Source of the DNA: Sisyra terminalis
Lineage: Eukaryota; Arthropoda; Insecta; Neuroptera; Sisyridae
Reading direction: 5' to 3'
Assembly: GCA_958496175.1 (NCBI GenBank)
Contig: OY292277.1
Location: forward strand, 48,929,050-48,993,049
Length of the DNA stretch: 64,000 bases
The notes under the pieces are model-generated. The model worked only from the letters and a program-made list of their open reading frames with translations, was not told the DNA's origin and ran no database searches. Shown one piece after another: positions 1 through 11,567 of this stretch (position 1 is its first letter; every line of letters begins with the position of its first letter). A program made the translations under genes and the position numbers.

Positions 1-386
1 ATTCTTTCGTACGACAAAAGAACAGGTTTATTGATTTTAATAATATTTTGTTTTCAGGTAGATCTTAGGCATTTTTCGCCAAAAATAAGTATAAAGGTCA
101 CAAACAAGTCCAATTTAAATAGTTGTACCAATATTTTATTCTGTTTTTACTTTTGGTCCCAATTTAAAGACAGCTTTACTGATTTGATTAAAACTTTGTA
201 ATCAAGTTCAAATAATTTTTCTTCGGAAGAAAAGGTTGCCTATTTACGTTTAATTATTAATAATGAAAGTAGTATTCAGAAGAAGACCAATTAAAATAAA
301 TAAGCGGACACCCATTAATTGGATATAAATTAGACCATTTAATTTAATATCTATGTTCTTTTTTAAGATATCGAAAAATCAGCTTA
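1..386. other. AT-rich stretch, no gene seen
   Basis: I see no open frame of note, no recognisable transposon end and no RNA gene here. A phrase near 25-70 (an aacaggttta ... ttttcaggta gatctta run) recurs near 27365-27410, so part of it is a dispersed repeat of unknown type. Confidence 0.5.
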
Positions 387-394
387 ATTTAAAG

Positions 395-658
395 CAGGGG
401 TTGTCAACTTAAATGATATTTAGCGGATCACTTCGGAAATGTATCATAATTCCGTGGGTCAGTTTAGAATTTATATCTCAAATTCTACATACTAAGTTTA
501 GACATACTGTAAATATTTTTAATGTATTGGTTTTCACCACTTTGATCATTTTAAAATGTATACATTTTATACAAGTCTGATGAATCTCACGTGGGTCGAA
601 AAAATTGTCCAGGTTTGCCTTTTGTGGTCCACGGATTGGCCATCTTTGTCGACCTCTG
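395..658. mobile_element. hAT-type MITE, 264 bp
   Basis: Terminal inverted repeats begin CAGGGGTTGTCAA on the left and CAGAGGTCGACAA on the right (reverse complement). Each is flanked by an 8 bp direct repeat, ATTTAAAG at 387-394 and ATTTAAAT at 659-666 (7 of 8 match). An 8 bp duplication with CAG-starting ends is the hAT signature. There is no coding capacity, so it would be moved by a transposase encoded elsewhere. The ends resemble those of the 3267-3493 element but the interior is different. Confidence 0.75.
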
Positions 659-698
659 ATTTAAATAAAGAATGAATAATCTATCTTTTATCTACATT

Positions 699-1625
699 AA
701 ACTGAGCCAAAAAAATCGACTATTTTTAAAAAATATCGGTAAGGTTTGAGCCCATAATATTAATATTTAGAAGTCTATCATCTTTAATTTCGATTTTTTA
801 TTTGTGCTTTCATTTTCGCATCAATGCTGTCAATCTATCTAGGTAAAGAAATTCACCTGCACATATATTTATAGAAAATTAAATTCCCTACAAAAAATGT
901 CTCTTTGAAAATTTTTTCCAGACATGCCGTTTTCGAATAATCAAACTTTGAACATTGATATAATTTTTAGATTTATCTTCTTTATTTTGGAATTTTGTAA
1001 CTAACAAACAAATAAATATAAAGAAAAAAATAAAGATTCCTAAACGAAATTTAATGCTCTACAAAAAAGGTCTTTTAACGTATTTACATTAAATCACTTT
1101 TACAAAAGTTATTCACAATTTAAGTTGAATGAAATATTAAATTATTGTTTTTTTCGTTATTGAACCAATTTTGAAAGAGTGATTTTATGTAAAAACGTTT
1201 AGAGACCTTTTTTGTAGAACATTAAATTCTCTTCAAGAATCTATATTGTTTATTTCTATATATTTATTTTTTCATTAGTTATAAATTCCAAAATAAAGAA
1301 GATAAATCATAAAATTATATCAATGGTTAAAGCTTGATTATTCGGAAACGGCGTATCTGGCATAAATTTTTAAAGAGACGTTTTTTGTAGGGAATTTAAT
1401 TTTCTATAAATATATTTGCAGATAATTTTTTTTACTTTGCTAGTTTGACAGCATTGAGGCAAAAATGAAAGTACAAATAAAAAATCGAAATGAAAGATGA
1501 TAGACCTCTTAATATTAATATTAAGGGCTCAAACCTTCCAGATATTTTCATTTTCTCATTTTTAACAATATTTTTGATATAGTTTTCAAAACAAAAAATA
1601 GTCGATTTTTTTGGCCCATTCTAAT
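699..1625. mobile_element. Long-hairpin element, complete copy A
   Basis: This is an inverted-repeat element whose left arm (about 699-1110) is the reverse complement of its right arm (about 1190-1625), around an ~80 bp centre. The ends read AAACTGAGCCAAAAAAATCG on the left and the complement of GAATGGGCCAAAAAAATCG on the right. Internal landmarks in the left arm are TTTGAG followed by AATATTAATATT at 745, CCTACAAAAAA at 887 and TCTACAAAAAAGG at 1058. The same landmarks recur in mirror order in the right arm. No protein is encoded. It is probably a non-autonomous, Tc1/mariner-type MITE with unusually long arms. Related copies lie at 3743, 4711, 7055, 8674, 19271, 33767 and 49102. Confidence 0.8.
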
Positions 1626-1649
1626 CGACATATAAAAAAATTTAATGTT

Positions 1650-3250
1650 TTGGTTTGTGTAGATTTCAAAAACTCAAAAAGTTCTGCATTGATTTAGCTC
1701 AAATTTTGTCATGATATACAATCCGCTTTGAAGGTTGTTTTTATCTTTTTCTTGCATCAGTAACATACCTGCGACCACAAAAAAAGTGTTTTTTCCAAGA
1801 CAATAACCCCTAACTGTCAATACTTCATTGCTATGATCCTGCAGTGATTCTTAGAGGTTGAGCAAATTTTCTCCAAACGTAATTGATAAATGTATAATTT
1901 GAAGGAAAGTTATACTTGGTACAGCAAGGGATGCTGTGGGCTGATAAGGAATGTGATTTAAATAATTTACAAGCTTTTTTTTCTAAATTTAATTTATTTA
2001 CAACCAATTAGAACCATAGGCTGGCAGGACAACGACTGCGGGATTCAGCTAGTTGTATACAAAAAATAACTCAAAATAAAACGATGATGAAATTATAAAT
2101 AGAAATTGTGAAAAATTTCAATGGGAGGTGAAATTAATTTTTAAGCATTTCTTCCAAACGTATTTTAACTTGAACTTTTCCGACGGTGAAAAAGAAACAG
2201 CGAAATGCTCTAGACAGGGAAAACGGGGCTAGGAAACATGAGAATCGCGTTGCCAAATTCTCCACCGAACAAAACGACATAAGAAAATCTGTTTGTAATT
2301 GCTATTTTCAAAAAGAAGGAGGATACGGTTGTTGAACAGAAGGCAGAAACTAACTCAACATTTCAGTGATGAATAGCTACGTTCCGCCTTTAACAAAATG
2401 AAATTCTATTAATCTACGTTCGTAATTATTTGGTAATTTAAAATGAACCAACTCGTCTCACATTCGGGAATAATCTAAAAACAAAATTATACAAGAAATC
2501 CAATTTTCAATTCAATTTAATATGAGGCAAGTACTACTCATATATATATTATGTGGGGGTATAGGATGACGCAAGAGAAAACAAATTAAAAATTCCATAT
2601 TTTCATAAAGCGATTTTTTCCCATCGCCCTTTTTAAAACGGGTCTACTACACGTTTGAGTGTTTCACTCATAAAATTCAATCAACATTCGACTTAAAAGC
2701 TTTTCTTAGGACATGAAATTTATGTCAATAAATACGACTATCGGTTTATAATGGAGTGAAAAATGCTTTTCCGAGCGACGACGACATTATTATTTCCCGT
2801 CAATATCACTTTACGCTCTTATGTTTAATACAGTTTGAATGGGACGGCAGATCAAAGGAAAGTCACCTACAAATGGCGTGGTACATCGGCAAAAGTATCG
2901 TCGTCAATCAAAATAAATCCTATTGAGCTTTTGACGAATCAATTTTATAAGTTTTTAATGCCATAGTACAAAGACTTAACTTTCTTCCCTATGGTATCAG
3001 CAATAAAATTCCATATTTTCTTTCGGGTCAATCCATTTAAAACTGCTTTGACTATATAATACGAGTTCCTTATAGGTAAACAGCCACAAAAAGGTATCTG
3101 AATAAAATTAATGATAATTAATGTTTTTTCCTGATAGCCAAAAATTAAGAAAAATGTTAATGAAAAAGGTGGTCTCCGGAAAATGCATTTGTCAAACTAT
3201 TTGTAAAGATATCAGAGTAATTCAAAAGCCAATGCATTAAGCCTAAAATG
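1650..3250. other. AT-rich intergenic stretch, no gene seen
   Basis: I recognise no coding frame, no terminal repeats and no RNA gene. Base composition varies: 2010-2060 and 2200-2290 are somewhat richer in G and C than their surroundings, but neither holds a supported exon. Confidence 0.4.
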
Positions 3251-3266
3251 AACTTAATGCATAGAT

Positions 3267-3493
3267 CATGGGTCGGCAACCTTTTGTTGTAAAAGGGCCA
3301 AATATTTTTTATGGGGATCAGTGTGGGCCGCACTTGCAGTAAGTATACCTATAATATTTATGTACAAATATTTTAGTTTTAAAAATAAAACGCTATGTGT
3401 CCGTCATGTGCGTTGCAGCGAGAATTTTGCGGGCCGCACCAAGATGTCTCGCGAACCGCATGCGGCCCGTGGGCCGCAGGTTGCCGAGCCATG
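3267..3493. mobile_element. hAT-type MITE, 227 bp, perfect 8 bp TSD
   Basis: Inverted ends read CATGGGTCGGCAACC and CATGGCTCGGCAACC (right end as reverse complement). They are flanked by the perfect direct repeat GCATAGAT at 3259-3266 and 3494-3501. The GGTCGGCAACC / GGGCCGC-rich ends are the pattern of a common animal hAT MITE group. The interior is unusually GC-rich near the right end (gggccgc runs at 3430-3480), against an AT-rich background. The open frame across it is a by-product of that composition, not a gene. Confidence 0.85.
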
Positions 3494-3742
3494 GCATAGA
3501 TAATAATATCAGGATCACGGGTAGTTGGAAATATATTTACATTAATTTAAACAATCATTGATTTGCAACTTTCGTCTTTATTATTAAGACTTTATCAAGC
3601 TCTCAACAATGTCTAAACAATCGTCAATTAAAAACTGTAAAATTAAAAATTAAAACTGTTAAAAAGATTTTAAGCTTTCAAACAATATTATTGTTATTTA
3701 TACTGGAATTGAACCTTACATAAACTGGATTAATGCATAGAT

Positions 3743-4063
3743 TTTACTGGGCAAAAAAAAATTGTCTATTTTATTTTTTTGAAAAGTATATTGAAAATAT
3801 TGTACAAGGTGAGAAAATAAAAATATTGAGAAGATTTGAGCCCTTAATATTAATATTGAGGAGGTCTATCATCTTTGATTTCGATTTTTTATTTGTGCTT
3901 TCATTTTTACGTCAATGCTGTCAAAGTATCAAGGAAAAAAAATATTTGCACATATGTTTATAGAAAATTAAATTCCCTACAAAAAACGTTTCTTTGAAAA
4001 TTTTTGCCAGACACACCGTTTCCGAATAATCAAGCTTTAAACATTGATATAATTTTTAAAAGT
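3743..4063 (+). mobile_element. Long-hairpin element, left half only
   Basis: This matches the left arm of the 699-1625 and 8674-9432 elements. It runs from the GGGCAAAAAAAAATTG end through the TTAATATTAATATT landmark (3844) and the CCCTACAAAAAACG landmark (about 3975) to a sharp break at 4063. There the sequence switches to an unrelated repeat and no right arm follows. A truncated copy, or one cut by a later insertion. Confidence 0.7.
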
Positions 4064-4700
4064 CTGGTTATTAAAATGATATATAAAACGAAAACTTATA
4101 TTTTATTTCTAAATATAGAAGAACTTTGATTTATATTAAACGTTAATAATATTTCGCCGTTTTTAACAGCACTTTGATAATTAAATTAAATTTCGATTGT
4201 TAATTAACTCTATATTAACTCATATAAACTTAGTCACCCCTTTTCACTCTTTTGGAGTAGGAATTTAAAAAAAAATCGTTAAAATTTTCTGACTAAGCAA
4301 CCCTCAGGGTCTATTTGCAAATATTAAGTAATAAAAAAAAATGATTAGTGTGAGATTTGAACCCATGACTCTTAATTACAACATTATTGCTTGACGGATG
4401 TGTAAACGAAGGCGCTAATAATATGGTTATAAATCTTGTATGGTTTTTGCAGTGCACGCTAGAATAACTCACAGATATCAAAATTTTTTCGTACTTACTT
4501 GAAACTTATTGTTATATTTTGGAAAATTCACACAATATCTTCATTAAGTATCGCCTAAATGTTATTCTGATGTATAAACTATATTACTGTAAAATTTCAT
4601 CAAAATCCTTTCAGTAGTTTTTGCATAAAAGAGTATCAAAGCTCCATACATCCATTCTTACAAACTTTCGCGTTTATAATATCAGTAAGGCTTAGTAAAT
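4064..4700 (+). repeat. Decayed dispersed repeat, Helitron-like body
   Basis: The run at 4140-4290 (taataatatttcgccg, aaatttcgattgtt, ttttcactctttt) matches in order a stretch at 58250-58390. That stretch lies inside a segment ending in a Helitron-like terminus. The end of this block (4580-4690), with a 'catcaaaatcctttcagtag ... acaaactttcgcgtttataa' pattern, is of a kind I know as a widespread insect repeat 3' region. No ends can be placed, so the class is an inference. Confidence 0.4.
4335..4425 (-). repeat. tRNA-like B box, possible old SINE
   Basis: On the minus strand there is GGGTTCAAATCTCAC, a close match to a tRNA T arm and pol III B box (GGTTCRANNCC). It lies about 25-75 bases after a loosely tRNA-like anticodon region. 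No full cloverleaf can be drawn. It may be a tRNA-derived SINE head or a tRNA pseudogene inside the surrounding repeat. Confidence 0.25.
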
Positions 4701-4710
4701 TTATCCAAAA

Positions 4711-5102
4711 ATACTTAGATATCTTTTTTGTAGAGCTTTCAATTTTCTTCTGTAATATATAAAAAAAAAAGCTCTAAAAATCAATTCGCTCATGAAATAC
4801 AAAGTTCGATACAAAATTGAAAAAAACAAATCATAAAAATAGAGCAATTTTCAAGCTTCGATTATAAAGAAATGGTTGGTCTGACAAAAAATTATTAATT
4901 GATCTTTTTTATAGATCATTTAATGTTCTTTGAGAATATGTGTTGTTTTATTGTTTTAAATTGATAGTTCAAAAGATTTGATAAAAAAAATGGGTTTTGA
5001 ATAGAAAAATCAATAATTGGGATGATAGATCTTTTAATGTCACTATTAAGGTCTCAAAACTTTACAAATTTTTTTTTGTAAATCAATTTTTTTTAGGCCA
5101 AT
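4711..5102 (-). mobile_element. Long-hairpin element, right half only
   Basis: Read on the minus strand it runs from an AATTGGCC(T)AAAAAAAATTG end through TTTTGAGACC (5059 downward), then TCTAT followed by an A/T run (4915) and TCTAC followed by an A run (4744). The gaps of 144 and 171 bases equal those of the complete copies, so this is a diverged right arm of the same superfamily. The left arm is missing; unrelated repeat adjoins at 4700. Confidence 0.6.
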
Positions 5103-5109
5103 TGCCTCC

Positions 5110-6770
5110 TTTTGAATTCAAAAACTCAAATCATTTCAAAAACAGCTCATTGTATTAAAGCCAAAAAATATAAACCAGTTTTAATTGAAAAATCAAACTT
5201 TACGATAATTTCATTCTTCAAAAATCAATTGCAGTTTTTTAAATAGAGCTAATCATATAATAATTCCCCACCTCCCATTATCAAGATAATTTCATATGCA
5301 TATGATACAAGTGGAATGCCTAAGGCTCATCCGTTTATTTCATATCGTCTCTTGGATTTCTGATTAATTTCCAAGTTTTGTAATTCCTTTGAAAATGTAC
5401 GTAACGTTTTAGTAGAATATAATTAGATATATATTCATACATGTTAAGTGTATACATTGTAAATATCAAACACAAAACTTAACGTTTAAATATACAAAGT
5501 GAAGAGAAATGCAATTATAATTGGCGACGTGAAAAGATGTGTAAATAAAAGCTCTAGTTTCTCTCTGTGCTTTTTTCTGACTAGTTGTTATGATAATAAA
5601 AATATCATAAAATGTATCAACAATTGCATAGTTTATTGACTTGAAAATCTGGCCGGAAGCTTTTTGATTTGAGAAATAAAGCTGAGCTTTACGTTTGATT
5701 TTTTTTTTTTGTGAACCGTTATTTTAACAGAACATTAATTTTATGTTTGGAATAGTAGTAATGTGGAAACATGTTGATGTATTGAAGCTTTTACATGATA
5801 TTAGATGAAACGTTTGTGAAATGCACACTTAAGCTCAACAAGCTTGGAACACAGGTTAACCACATCGCCTGTAGTAAGTCAATTATAATGTATCCACGGT
5901 GAATTATTTTCCCCTGGAAAATGCAACAAAAATACTTCTAGACTTATGAGATAGATAAACATCAAATATTTTCATATAAGAAATTTATCATTTCTAATTA
6001 CATTAAATATATGAGAGCATGTTTCACAGTCAATTTGAAAACCATGCATCATTCATTATATATTATATTTATAATACGAATATGCACACACGTATTAGTG
6101 GAAAAGTTTTTTTTTTCTTTCCGTGAAAACTTTTAATAGCACTATAGTAAAGCCAAATAAATTACAGTGCACGAAAATGCCAACACAAATTGCATAAATG
6201 AATAACGGAAATGAGTGAAGTGATAGTGATCATTGCTACTTAGAGAGGATAAGCTCCCGTCTCTTCCCGAGTCCCCGTACGGGAGATGTAGCGCCCGGTG
6301 TGGACAGTTTTATCTCAAACAAAATAATAAATCACCGGTCGGAACGCAACACGGTCCAATGGCGAATCACACACCATTAACAACGAAATACCTCCGTCCT
6401 ATTTCATCTAACTCGCAATGTTGCACATTGAAAACAGAAATTCCTCCTTTTTTTTTTTTTCGTTTTTGCCTCTTATCTGGACCAAACACAAGACATTAAT
6501 TGATGTCATTTCGCCTAACGCAACACCACTCATTGTGTCAACTTATGTATTCATTTTGCATCGCCGAAAAAATATCTTAGTCATCTTACCTGAACCAAAA
6601 AAAAAAAAAAAAAAAATACCACACTTATTTTCTTCTTAGCCTTCATTTACTTAAAGCTTTAACGAAAGCTTCAATCAGAAATAGAAGTTGGTAGAGTTAA
6701 GGTAGATTTAAGTTCAGGAGCACAAAACATTGCCGAATAAAATTTCAAGAGACAATTAAACTCATTTCTT
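5110..6770. other. AT-rich stretch with one GC-richer patch, no gene called
   Basis: Most of it is featureless. The patch at 6230-6380 is richer in G and C and carries an 88-residue plus-strand frame at 6233-6499 (MLLREDKLPSLPESP...). The frame ends in a run of phenylalanines from a T tract and shows no domain I know. It could mark a conserved non-coding block or an exon, but nothing supports a call. Poly-A and poly-T tracts at 6445 and 6600 are simple sequence. Confidence 0.35.
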
Positions 6771-6776
6771 CCGATA

Positions 6777-8489
6777 GGGGCCGTTCATAAAATACGTCAC
6801 GCTAAAATAAGCGACCCCCTCCTCCCCATTGTCACGCTGTGTCTCACTTTCTGTGATCCCCCCAAGAAATATTTCGCCACAAAAGTAAGACTCCCCCTCA
6901 ATATGATAAATTTCAATTAAAAGGGCACAAATTTCTATATATTTAATATTCACTAAATACAAAATGAAAGACTTTTTATCATGATAAAAATTGAAAAAGA
7001 AAAATAGTCGAAAGAAATATTAATTTAAATTTTTTTGACGAACGGAGAACGTCACAATGGTGGGTCAAAAAAATCGATTATTTTTTTTACAAGTGACGCG
7101 GAAAATGGGTTGCTAGACACCTTAAAAAAATTCTCACCAAGTATGAGCTCTTAATTTTAATAGGAAGATCCTCCGCATCGCAGTTTTGTATTTTTTTCTC
7201 AGTCCAATAGAAAAAAATTCATACCTCATCAATTATCGATTGTATAGAAAAATGTTTTGGAAGAATTTTTCAGGAAATTTAATGCTCTACAAAAAAGGTA
7301 TTTTATATTTTTTCCGTAAGCCTCACCATTTGAAAGATATTAAGGATTTAATTTTGATTATTTTAAGACAAATTTCATTTTTGTTTATGAATTTTATAAC
7401 TCGACAATAAATGACACTTATACAATGCGCAATACAAATTTTTGTTGGAAATTAACTGCTCTATAAAAATGGTTTCTTATGTTTTCGCGATTAAATTCAC
7501 CGATCAAAAGATATTCATCATCAAACTTTTATGTGTACGGGTTTTAAAAGGTTATGATGAGATATTCGAAAAATTTCAATTTAATTTATAATTTTTGAGA
7601 AAATTTACCCGAATTTTAGTTTTTTTCAACTGACAAACTTCAAAATATTTTTCAAGTTTTTTTTTTATGCTTAAGTATATTTGTCTCCATTTAAAAAAAA
7701 TAAATTGTACATTATTTATCGTTTAGTTAAATATTTATTAATAAAAAAAGTAAAGTTTTCATTATACATATATTATGATATATTTCAGTATTAGAGAAAA
7801 ACAATGTCCAATCAGTTATAAAAAAGTTTCTTATTTCAATTTTCAAACAAGTTTTTGTTGCAAGTTGGGTAATTTTTTCGATGCTCTTTGACAACTTGTA
7901 ATAAAAATTGAAATTGCTCTTCATTTTTTGTTAATGCTTTTTAAGTTTGATGATGAATATCTTTCGAAGGGTTAATTTAATCGCCAAAACATAAGAAACC
8001 ATTTTTATAAAGCAGTTAACTTCCAACAAAAATTTGTATTGCACATTGTATAAGAGTCATTTATTGTCGAGTTATAAAATTCATAAATAAAAATGAAATT
8101 TGTCTTAAAATAATCAAAATTAAAACCTTAATATCTTTCAAATGGTGAGGCTTACGGAAAAAATATAGAATACCTTTTTTGTAGAGCATTAAATTTCCTA
8201 AAAAACTCTTTCAGAACATTTTTCTGTACAATTGATAAATGATGAGGTATGAATTTTTTTCCATTGGACTGAGAAAAAAATACAAAACTGCGATGCGGAG
8301 GATCTTCCTATTAAAATTAAGAGCTCATACTTGGTGAGAATTTTTTTAAGGTATCTAGCAACCCATTTTTCCGTGTCACTTGTAAAAAAAAATAATCAAT
8401 TTTTTTGACCCACACTACCTGTCACATCTTGTCACACTCAACAAGACCTCTCCCCCCCTTATAGGCGAACGTATATTATGAACGGCCCC
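6777..8489. mobile_element. MITE with 14 bp TIRs, host of a nested hairpin
   Basis: The left end GGGGCCGTTCATAA (6777-6790) is the exact reverse complement of 8476-8489. The triplet ATA flanks both sides (6774-6776 and 8490-8492), so it is a DNA transposon with a 2-3 bp target duplication. Only about 280 bases at the left and 70 at the right belong to it. The rest is the hairpin element at 7055-8416, inserted later. The small minus-strand frame at 6762-6962 runs through the terminus and is not a gene. The superfamily is not certain. Confidence 0.75.
7055..8416. mobile_element. Long-hairpin element, complete nested copy, 1.36 kb
   Basis: The left arm (7055-7590) and right arm (about 7935-8416) are near-perfect reverse complements, joined by a ~340 bp AT-rich centre. 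Ends are GTGGGTCAAAAAAATCG and GTGGGTCAAAAAAATTG. Landmarks in the left arm are TATGAGCTCTTAAT at 7142, TCTACAAAAAAGG at 7286 and TCTATAAAAATGG at 7460. A partial copy at 19271-20094 keeps the left arm and the centre. The small frames in the centre are shared by both copies but show no domain. It sits inside the MITE at 6777-8489. Confidence 0.85.
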
Positions 8490-8673
8490 ATAGAAGCTAT
8501 GGAGGAAATGCTTCAAAAAAATTCAGTGCATGGGAAAAACTTAATTCTTAAAACCTTGCTCCCAAAGAATATCTCCAAATTACTCGAAAATATTAAACAC
8601 CCTGCCAGAGGGTTGCTTTTATCCGGTAAAAAAAAACGTAATAACCAGTTTACGGCCTGGTACACTATAAATT

Positions 8674-10520
8674 AAACTGGGCCAAAAAAATCGACTATTT
8701 TTTTTGAAAAGTATATCGAAAATGTTGTTCAAGGTAACAAAAAAAAATATCGGGAAAGTTTGAGCCCTTAATATTAATATTAAGAGGTCGTTCATCTTTA
8801 ATTTCGATTTTTTATTTGTGCTTTCATTTTTGCGTCAATGCTGTCAAACTATAAAGGTAAAAAAAATCATCTCCACTTATATTTATAGAAAAGTAAATTT
8901 TCTACAAAAAATGTCTCTTTAAAAATTTTCGCCAGACACGCCATTTCCGAATAATCAAGCTTTAAACATTGGTATTATTTTTAAATTTATCTTTTTTATT
9001 TTGGAATTTTGTAACTAACGACCAAATAAATATATAGATATCAACAATATAGATTCTTGAAGGGAATTTAATGCTCTACACAAAAGGTCTTATAACGTTT
9101 TTACAAATCTTTTTACATCACTTTTTCAAAAGTTATTTACAATTAAAGTAGGAGTAAAAATTAAATTATTTTTTTTTGTTTTAGAACCAATTTTGTAAGA
9201 GTGATTTTATGTTAAAACATTAAGAGACTATTTTTGTAGAGCTTTTAATTTCCTTTAAGAATCTATATTGTTCATTTCTATATATTTATTTATTCGTTAA
9301 TTACAAAACTCCAAAATAAAGAAGCTAAATCTAAAAATTATATCATTGTTTAAAGCTTGATTAATCCGAAACGGCGTGTCTGGCAAAACTTTTCAGAGAC
9401 GTTTTTTGTAGGGAATTTAGTTTTCTATTAATATGGGTCCTTAATATTAATATTAAGAAGTCTATCATCTTTAATTTCGATTTTTTATTTGTGCATTCAT
9501 TTTTGCGTCCATGCTGTCAAACTATCAAGGTAAAAAAATTCATCTGCACATATATTTATAGGAAATTAAATTCCCTAAAAAAACGTCTCTTTAAAAATTT
9601 TAGCCAGACACGCCGTTTCGGAATAATCAAGCTTTAAACATTGATGTAACTTTTAAACTTATCCCTTTTATTTTGGAATTTTGTAACTAACAAAAAAATA
9701 AATATATAGAAATAAACTATATAGATTCTTGAAGGAAATTTAATGCTCTACAAAAAAGGTTTTTTAACGTTTTTACATAAAATCACTCTTTCAAAAGTTA
9801 TTGACAATTAAAGTTGAAAGAAATAATAAATTATGGTTTTTTTCGTTGTTGAATCAATTTTGAAAGAGTAATTTTATGTAAAAATGTTAAGAAACCTTTT
9901 TTGAAGAGCATTAAATTCCCTTCAAGAATATATTTTGTTCATTTCTTTATATGTATTTGTTCGTTAGTTACAGCATTCCAAAATAAAGAAGATAAATCTA
10001 AAAATTATATCAATGATTAAAGCTTGCGTATTCGGAAACGGCGTGTCTGGCAAAATTTTTAAAGATAAATTTTTGTAGGGAATTTAATTTGCTATAAATA
10101 TGTGTGCAGATAATTTTTTTATCCTCAATGTTTTGAGATCTTAATATTAATATTAAGAGGTCTATCATCTTTAATTTTGGTTTTTATATTTGTGCATTCA
10201 TTTTTGCGTCAATGCTGTCAAACTATCAAGGTTAAAAAAATTCACCTGCACATATAAATTTAAAGAAAATTAAATTTCCTATAAAGAACGTCTCTTTAAA
10301 AATTTTCGCCAGACACTCCGTTTCCAAATAATCAAGTTTTAAACATGGTTATATTTTTTAGATTTATCTTCTTTATTTTGGAATTTTGTAATTAACGAAC
10401 AAATAAATATATAGAAATTAACAACATAGATTTTTGAGGGGAATTTAATGTTCTACAAAAAAGGTTTCTTAACGTTTTTACATAAAATCACTCTTTCAAG
10501 AGTTATTGACAATTAAAGTT
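8674..10520 (+). repeat. Tandem array of about 2.5 hairpin units
   Basis: Unit 1 (8674-9432) has a left arm with the AAACTGGGCCAAAAAAATCG end and a right arm that stops short. Unit 2 (about 9433-10135) restarts at the internal TTAATATTAATATTAAG landmark, not at the terminus, and again runs left arm then right arm. Unit 3 (about 10136-10520) is a left arm only. The landmark falls at 8768, 9441 and 10141, giving a period of about 673-700 bases. This makes a head-to-tail tandem of palindromes, probably made by unequal exchange or template switching between arms. Confidence 0.75.
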
Positions 10521-10985
10521 ACAATCATAAATGCGAACAGTGAAAGTGAGTTATTGGACTTAATTCGAAGACTTCAAATCGTAAGTCAAAATTTCGCTTT
10601 AAAAACAATAAGACCAATGGATCGTTGATCGCGATAATGATCAAATTTAGAATAAGAAAATAAATTGCCAAAATAAAATTAAAAAAAAAATTATGGTTCT
10701 CAGTTGACGGATGTTTGTTAAGACCAAAGGTCTTAATTGTGCGAAGAAAAATAAACCTTAAAAAATCAACGATCTTTATCCTCAAAAGTAAATTATAAAT
10801 TAAAAAATATTAATTCCGAATTATTATTACTTGTTATAAAGAAAAATTATTTAAATAACAATCATTTTCTTTGCGATATATGAATTATAAATCGAAAGAA
10901 ATATCGTCCCAAATGTTCCATACTCAAAAGTCACTTTAAACGAGAAATACTAAGCTTACTTTGAACAAATCAAGGCACTGTAGTT
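10521..10985. other. AT-rich stretch, no gene seen
   Basis: An 86-residue minus frame (10525-10785) is rich in I, L, F and N as expected of AT-rich DNA. It shows no domain or export signal that I can support. Confidence 0.4.
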
Positions 10986-10989
10986 AGTT

Positions 10990-11566
10990 GAATGGCGCCG
11001 GATACATGGGCCAATCATAACACACCGTTCAAACATCAATCTTTAATTCGACCAATCAGTGAACTTGTTACTTAAACTTTATAGATTTTAACCAATGGCA
11101 TGATTCTTGTATCTTCTGTATATCTGTATGTTCCTTATATTTTGTTCCGAAAGATCTACCAATTTGGCCAATATAGAATTTTTAATTTTGTTGTTCTCCA
11201 AAGGTTTAAGAATTTTTATCTTGTTGTTTTTTGTTGAAAATGCAATATTGAAATTATTTTTCTTTAAGAAGTTGGTGATTCTAAAATTAAATATACCATA
11301 TTATTGAAGTTTGATTTAATTTATATTTTTTTTTCTTTTGGTGGAGTTGGAAAAATGGATTTTTTAGTAAATTTTGACATTATTTTGTCTATGATTGGGC
11401 CGTTGTATCTGTTAGTAATGGCTATATGTTTAATTATCTTAAATTCTTCTTCACGAGCTTTGGTGCTAAGAGGGAACTTGATAAGCTGCCATTTTTTTGG
11501 TTTTTTGGGTGAAATGATGTTGTATGAATGGTTATGTTTGTTGTTAATGGTTTTCTGCATATATTG
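10990..11566 (-). pseudogene. Penelope-like retroelement 3' remnant with GIY-YIG endonuclease
   Basis: Read on the minus strand from 11560 the frame gives an 'EEEFKIIKHIAITNRYN' stretch, typical of the linker between reverse transcriptase and endonuclease in Penelope-like elements. It continues with 'NIAFSTKNN'. After a frameshift (about 11190 downward) comes KFYIGQIGRSFGTKYKEH, which matches the YIGQTGRSF...RYKEH core of the GIY-YIG nuclease domain. In intact elements this domain nicks target DNA. Here the reverse transcriptase part is absent because the Helitron at 11568 adjoins directly, and several frameshifts break the frame. The motif reading is my own translation, so a profile search should confirm it. 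Confidence 0.7.
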
Positions 11567-11567
11567 T

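Noticed and set aside
6233..6499. An 88-residue frame in a GC-richer patch as a gene
   Set aside because: It has no domain, runs into a poly-T tract, and has no supporting splice or promoter signal; recorded only as a patch.
8674..10520. CRISPR-like or bacterial repeat array
   Set aside because: Units are ~690 base palindromes in clearly eukaryotic transposon-rich DNA; there are no short repeats with unique spacers.
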